DNA from: Hyphomicrobiales bacterium
GTDB taxonomy: Bacteria > Pseudomonadota > Alphaproteobacteria > Rhizobiales > Rhizobiaceae
Direction: 5' to 3'
NCBI GenBank assembly: GCA_900472175.1
Contig: UCHD01000011.1
Span: 46,172-110,171 of the forward strand
DNA: 64,000 nucleotides
Shown: in pieces, positions 61,747 to 64,000 of the stretch
Numbering within the stretch: position 1 is the stretch's first letter
Layout of the letters: every line of letters starts with the position of its first letter
Position numbers and translations under genes: made by a program
Notes under the pieces: model-generated
Databases searched by the model: none
What the model saw: the letters and a program-made list of their open reading frames with translations, nothing else
What the model was told of the DNA's origin: nothing

Positions 61747-63717
61747 TTACAAAATTTCGACGTGGAAACTGACATTTCGTGCCGCCGTCATGCCTATACC
61801 GGCATTGGCTGACGGCAGCAGGCTTTGCCAGCCCGAGCCCGGCCGGACCGGCAGATGAACCGCATGCGGCGCGTGGCTGCGGTTGATGGCGATGGCAAGC
61901 CGGGTGCGCCGGTTTTGGACGGTATCGCCGGTGGACAGCAGCATGACCAGATGGTCGGTAGTAGCGCCTTCCCAGTCGCCCGTCGTCATCGGTTGACCGT
62001 CGAAACGCAGCCATTCGACATCGCCGTTGCCGGTAAAGAATGCGGTATCGCTGAAGACATCGAAGCGGGCGCGGATCTGCGACAGAACGGCGGTGTGGGC
62101 GATCAGCGTGTCGTCCAGTTGGCTCCAGTCGACCCAGGTGATGGCGTTGTCCTGGCAATAGGCGTTGTTGTTGCCGTGCTGGCTGCGGCCGCCTTCATCA
62201 CCCGCTGTCAGCATGATGGCGCCGCGGCTGGCAAACAGGGTGGAGAGCAGGCCCATGACATCGCGGCGGCGGGAGCCCAGAACTTCGGGATCGGCGGTTT
62301 CGCCTTCGACGCCATTGTTCCAGGAGTGATTTTCGTTGTGACCGTCGCGATTGTGCTCGCCATTCGCCTCGTTGTGCTTGCCGGCATAAGAGACGAGATC
62401 CATCAATGTGAAGCCATCATGAGCGGCAATGAAATTGACGCTGCGGGTCTTTTCGCCGCCATTGCGGGAGAAGATATTGGATGAGCCCGCGAGCGCCGTC
62501 GCCAGATCGCCGATCGTGTGGCTGTCACCGCGCCAGACGCGGCGCAGGTCATCGCGCGCCCGGTCGTTCCACTCGAGGAACGGGGCGGGGAAATTGCCGA
62601 GTTGGTAGCCGCCGGGACCGATATCCCAGGGTTCGGCAATCAGCACGCGATCCTTGAGAACCGGATCGGTGCGCATTTCGGTGATAAGAGCGGCATCGCT
62701 GCGGAAGCCATTGGCATCTCGGCCGAGGATCGAGCCGAGATCGAACCGGAAGCCGTCTATGCCTGCCGACAGAACGAAATGGCGCAGGCTGTCGAGGATC
62801 AGCTGGCGCACCACCGGGTGATCGCAGGCGATGGTATTGCCGGTGCCGGTGTCGTTGACCAGTTCGCCCGGCCGGTCTGTGGCGTGGCGATAATAGACGT
62901 GGTTGTCGAGGCCGCGCATGGACAGCGTTGCGCCGAAGCGGTCGCTTTCGCCGGAATGATTGAAGACCAGGTCGAGAATGGTGCCGATACCCTGAGCATG
63001 AAGTGCGGCGACGGTTTCGCGCAGCTCGGTCATGCCGCCGGGAACAAGGCGGGAGTCGAGCGCCATGAAGGCGACAGGGTTATAGCCCCAGCCATTGGTG
63101 AGGCCGAGCGGCGGCAGGTGGCGCTCGTCGATCCAGGCGGTGATCGGCATCAGCTCGATGGCGGAAACGCCGATGCGCTTCAGGTGGGCGATGACGGCGG
63201 GATGCGCAAGGGCCGCAACGGTGCCGCGCTGGTGCTCCGGCACATCGGGATGCAGCATGGTGAAGGGGCGGACGGCGACCTCGTAGATCAGGCCGCCGGT
63301 CTTAAACAGCGGCGCTTGCTGTTGCGCGCTCTGCGGCGTGGTCACGATCGCCTTTGGCACCAGATCGGCGGTGTCATCGCCGAAGGCGGACAGGCGGGGA
63401 TCGTAATGGAAGGGCCGGTCGAGTTCACGGGCATAGGGGTCGACCAGCAGCTTGGCGGGATCAAACCAGAGGCCCTGATCGGGATCATAATGTCCTGACG
63501 CGCGAAAACCGTAGCGGGTGCCTGCCGCGGTATCCGGGACGATCAGACTGTAAACATCGTCCTCGCCGCGTTGCATCGGCAGGCGGCGCAATTCGTTGTT
63601 GCCTGTTGCATCGTAGAGGCAAAGATCGATGCCAGAGGCGGTGCCGGAACGGACCGCAAAGGCTGCGCCGCTACCGGTAAGCGTGGCGCCGAGGGAAGAA
63701 GCGGGCAGGTTCGGCAT
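61747..63717 (-). CDS. glgX: Glycogen debranching enzyme GlgX
   Basis: This 656-residue GH13 enzyme cleaves alpha-1,6 links in phosphorylase-limited glycogen. It has an N-terminal CBM48-like domain (GTRYGFRASGHYDPDQGLWFDPAKLLVDPYA) and a catalytic barrel with GTILDLVFNHSGESDRFG, DGFRFDLGSILGRD (nucleophile Asp), VLIAEPWDIGPGGYQLG (acid Glu) and NFIAAHDGFTLMDLVSY (Asp). The start is MPNLPASSL. The other glg genes are not in the window. It is a typical length for GlgX. Confidence 0.95.
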   Translation of the reverse strand: MPNLPASSLGATLTGSGAAFAVRSGTASGIDLCLYDATGNNELRRLPMQRGEDDVYSLIVPDTAAGTRYGFRASGHYDPDQGLWFDPAKLLVDPYARELDRPFHYDPRLSAFGDDTADLVPKAIVTTPQSAQQQAPLFKTGGLIYEVAVRPFTMLHPDVPEHQRGTVAALAHPAVIAHLKRIGVSAIELMPITAWIDERHLPPLGLTNGWGYNPVAFMALDSRLVPGGMTELRETVAALHAQGIGTILDLVFNHSGESDRFGATLSMRGLDNHVYYRHATDRPGELVNDTGTGNTIACDHPVVRQLILDSLRHFVLSAGIDGFRFDLGSILGRDANGFRSDAALITEMRTDPVLKDRVLIAEPWDIGPGGYQLGNFPAPFLEWNDRARDDLRRVWRGDSHTIGDLATALAGSSNIFSRNGGEKTRSVNFIAAHDGFTLMDLVSYAGKHNEANGEHNRDGHNENHSWNNGVEGETADPEVLGSRRRDVMGLLSTLFASRGAIMLTAGDEGGRSQHGNNNAYCQDNAITWVDWSQLDDTLIAHTAVLSQIRARFDVFSDTAFFTGNGDVEWLRFDGQPMTTGDWEGATTDHLVMLLSTGDTVQNRRTRLAIAINRSHAPHAVHLPVRPGSGWQSLLPSANAGIGMTAARNVSFHVEIL

Positions 63718-63819
63718 CGGGGTACCTCGGGATGATGCGGGGGGCTTCGGATGTTTCGTATCAGATTGGTTTGACAGCGATTTTTTCCGGCTTTCGGCTT
63801 TGTTGCAAGCGGTATGTTT

Positions 63820-63882
63820 ATTCTCCCGTTGAGGGGGAGATAGCGTTCCCTCCTCTCCCCGATGGGGAGAAGAGGGAGATCG
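63820..63882. repeat. Rhizobial-type palindromic intergenic repeat
   Basis: TCCCTCCTCTCCCC (63847-63860) and GGGGAGAAGAGGGA (63864-63877) form a near-perfect stem, with a second GTTGAGGGGGAG block just before it. It resembles the element at 22009-22132 and looks like a member of the same mosaic family. Confidence 0.6.
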
Positions 63883-64000
63883 CGGTACTTTCCACGGGCT
63901 TTGGCCACGCCCGGAAAATCCGCCGTGGTTTTCTCTGTTGTTTACTTGGCCGGGGCGCTGGAAAGTGCCGGGACAAAGTAAAGTATATGACGCCTTCCAG
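63883..64000. other. Right edge, no supported gene
   Basis: The last 118 bases show no gene or RNA that I can support. They may be the promoter or leader of glgX or of a gene beyond the edge. Confidence 0.3.

Overview
The window looks like a chromosomal segment of an alphaproteobacterium of the family Rhizobiaceae (Agrobacterium/Allorhizobium/Rhizobium type). This is an inference from high GC, three-part NAD(P)+ transhydrogenase genes (pntA1-pntA2-pntB), a heterotetrameric soxBDAG sarcosine oxidase operon, an ornithine decarboxylase gene behind a long structured leader, a globin-coupled soluble chemoreceptor, and C/G-rich intergenic palindromes of the rhizobial mosaic type. I found no tRNA, rRNA, CRISPR array, prophage or intact insertion sequence. 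Nearly all of the window is densely packed chromosomal metabolism and regulation.

Layout, left to right. 0-4.1 kb: the 5' part of gltX (minus strand), an ArsR regulator overlapping an SRPBCC gene plus a second SRPBCC gene, a candidate structured small RNA ending in a strong terminator, a TerC-family membrane protein, and an AraC/GyrI-like regulator. 4.1-8 kb: a TetR regulator divergent from an EmrAB-type efflux pair, with a striking duplicated operator between them. 7.9-8.9 kb: a scarred island with two fragments of IS5-family transposase genes flanking a small EthD-domain gene. 8.9-14 kb: a Tat-exported metallophosphoesterase, then a LacI regulator, xylB and xylA. 14.1-15.8 kb: a globin-coupled methyl-accepting protein. 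15.8-24.9 kb: a sugar catabolic locus with a divergent LacI repressor, an ABC importer (ATPase, permease, binding protein), a TIM-barrel isomerase, a Gfo/Idh/MocA oxidoreductase and a GH1 beta-glucosidase. Two LacI-type boxes precede the ABC genes and a third precedes the isomerase gene, which suggests one regulon.

24.9-33.1 kb: TrhO, a WYL regulator with a VOC-fold gene (matching palindromes upstream of both), a CYTH-CHAD pair, KDPG aldolase, a DUF533 protein, a GNAT enzyme with a small membrane protein, and a NicO/RcnA-like metal exporter with its DUF1007 partner. 33.1-45.3 kb: a LysR regulator, ornithine decarboxylase with a probable speF-type leader, a second GNAT, an OmpW-like porin, a Glyoxalase_8-type protein, an ASCH-like/winged-helix protein, a COG0523 zinc GTPase overlapping a WD40 protein, a creatininase-family amidohydrolase, MarR, and a LacI / 2-hydroxyacid dehydrogenase / class I glutamine amidotransferase-like set.

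45.7-55.5 kb: a membrane PAS-GGDEF-EAL protein with a degenerate GGDEF motif, a FeeM-like acyltransferase, an aa3 oxidase subunit IV, pntA1-pntA2-pntB, a membrane diguanylate cyclase with an intact inhibitory site, a TPR lipoprotein, and rpsU. 55.9-64 kb: soxB-soxD-soxA-soxG, a MaoC-type hydratase and glgX. No single element is clearly an undescribed system. The best leads are the EthD gene between transposase scars, the WYL/VOC operator pair, the 3-box sugar regulon, the candidate RNA at 2.04-2.24 kb, and the FeeM-like gene.
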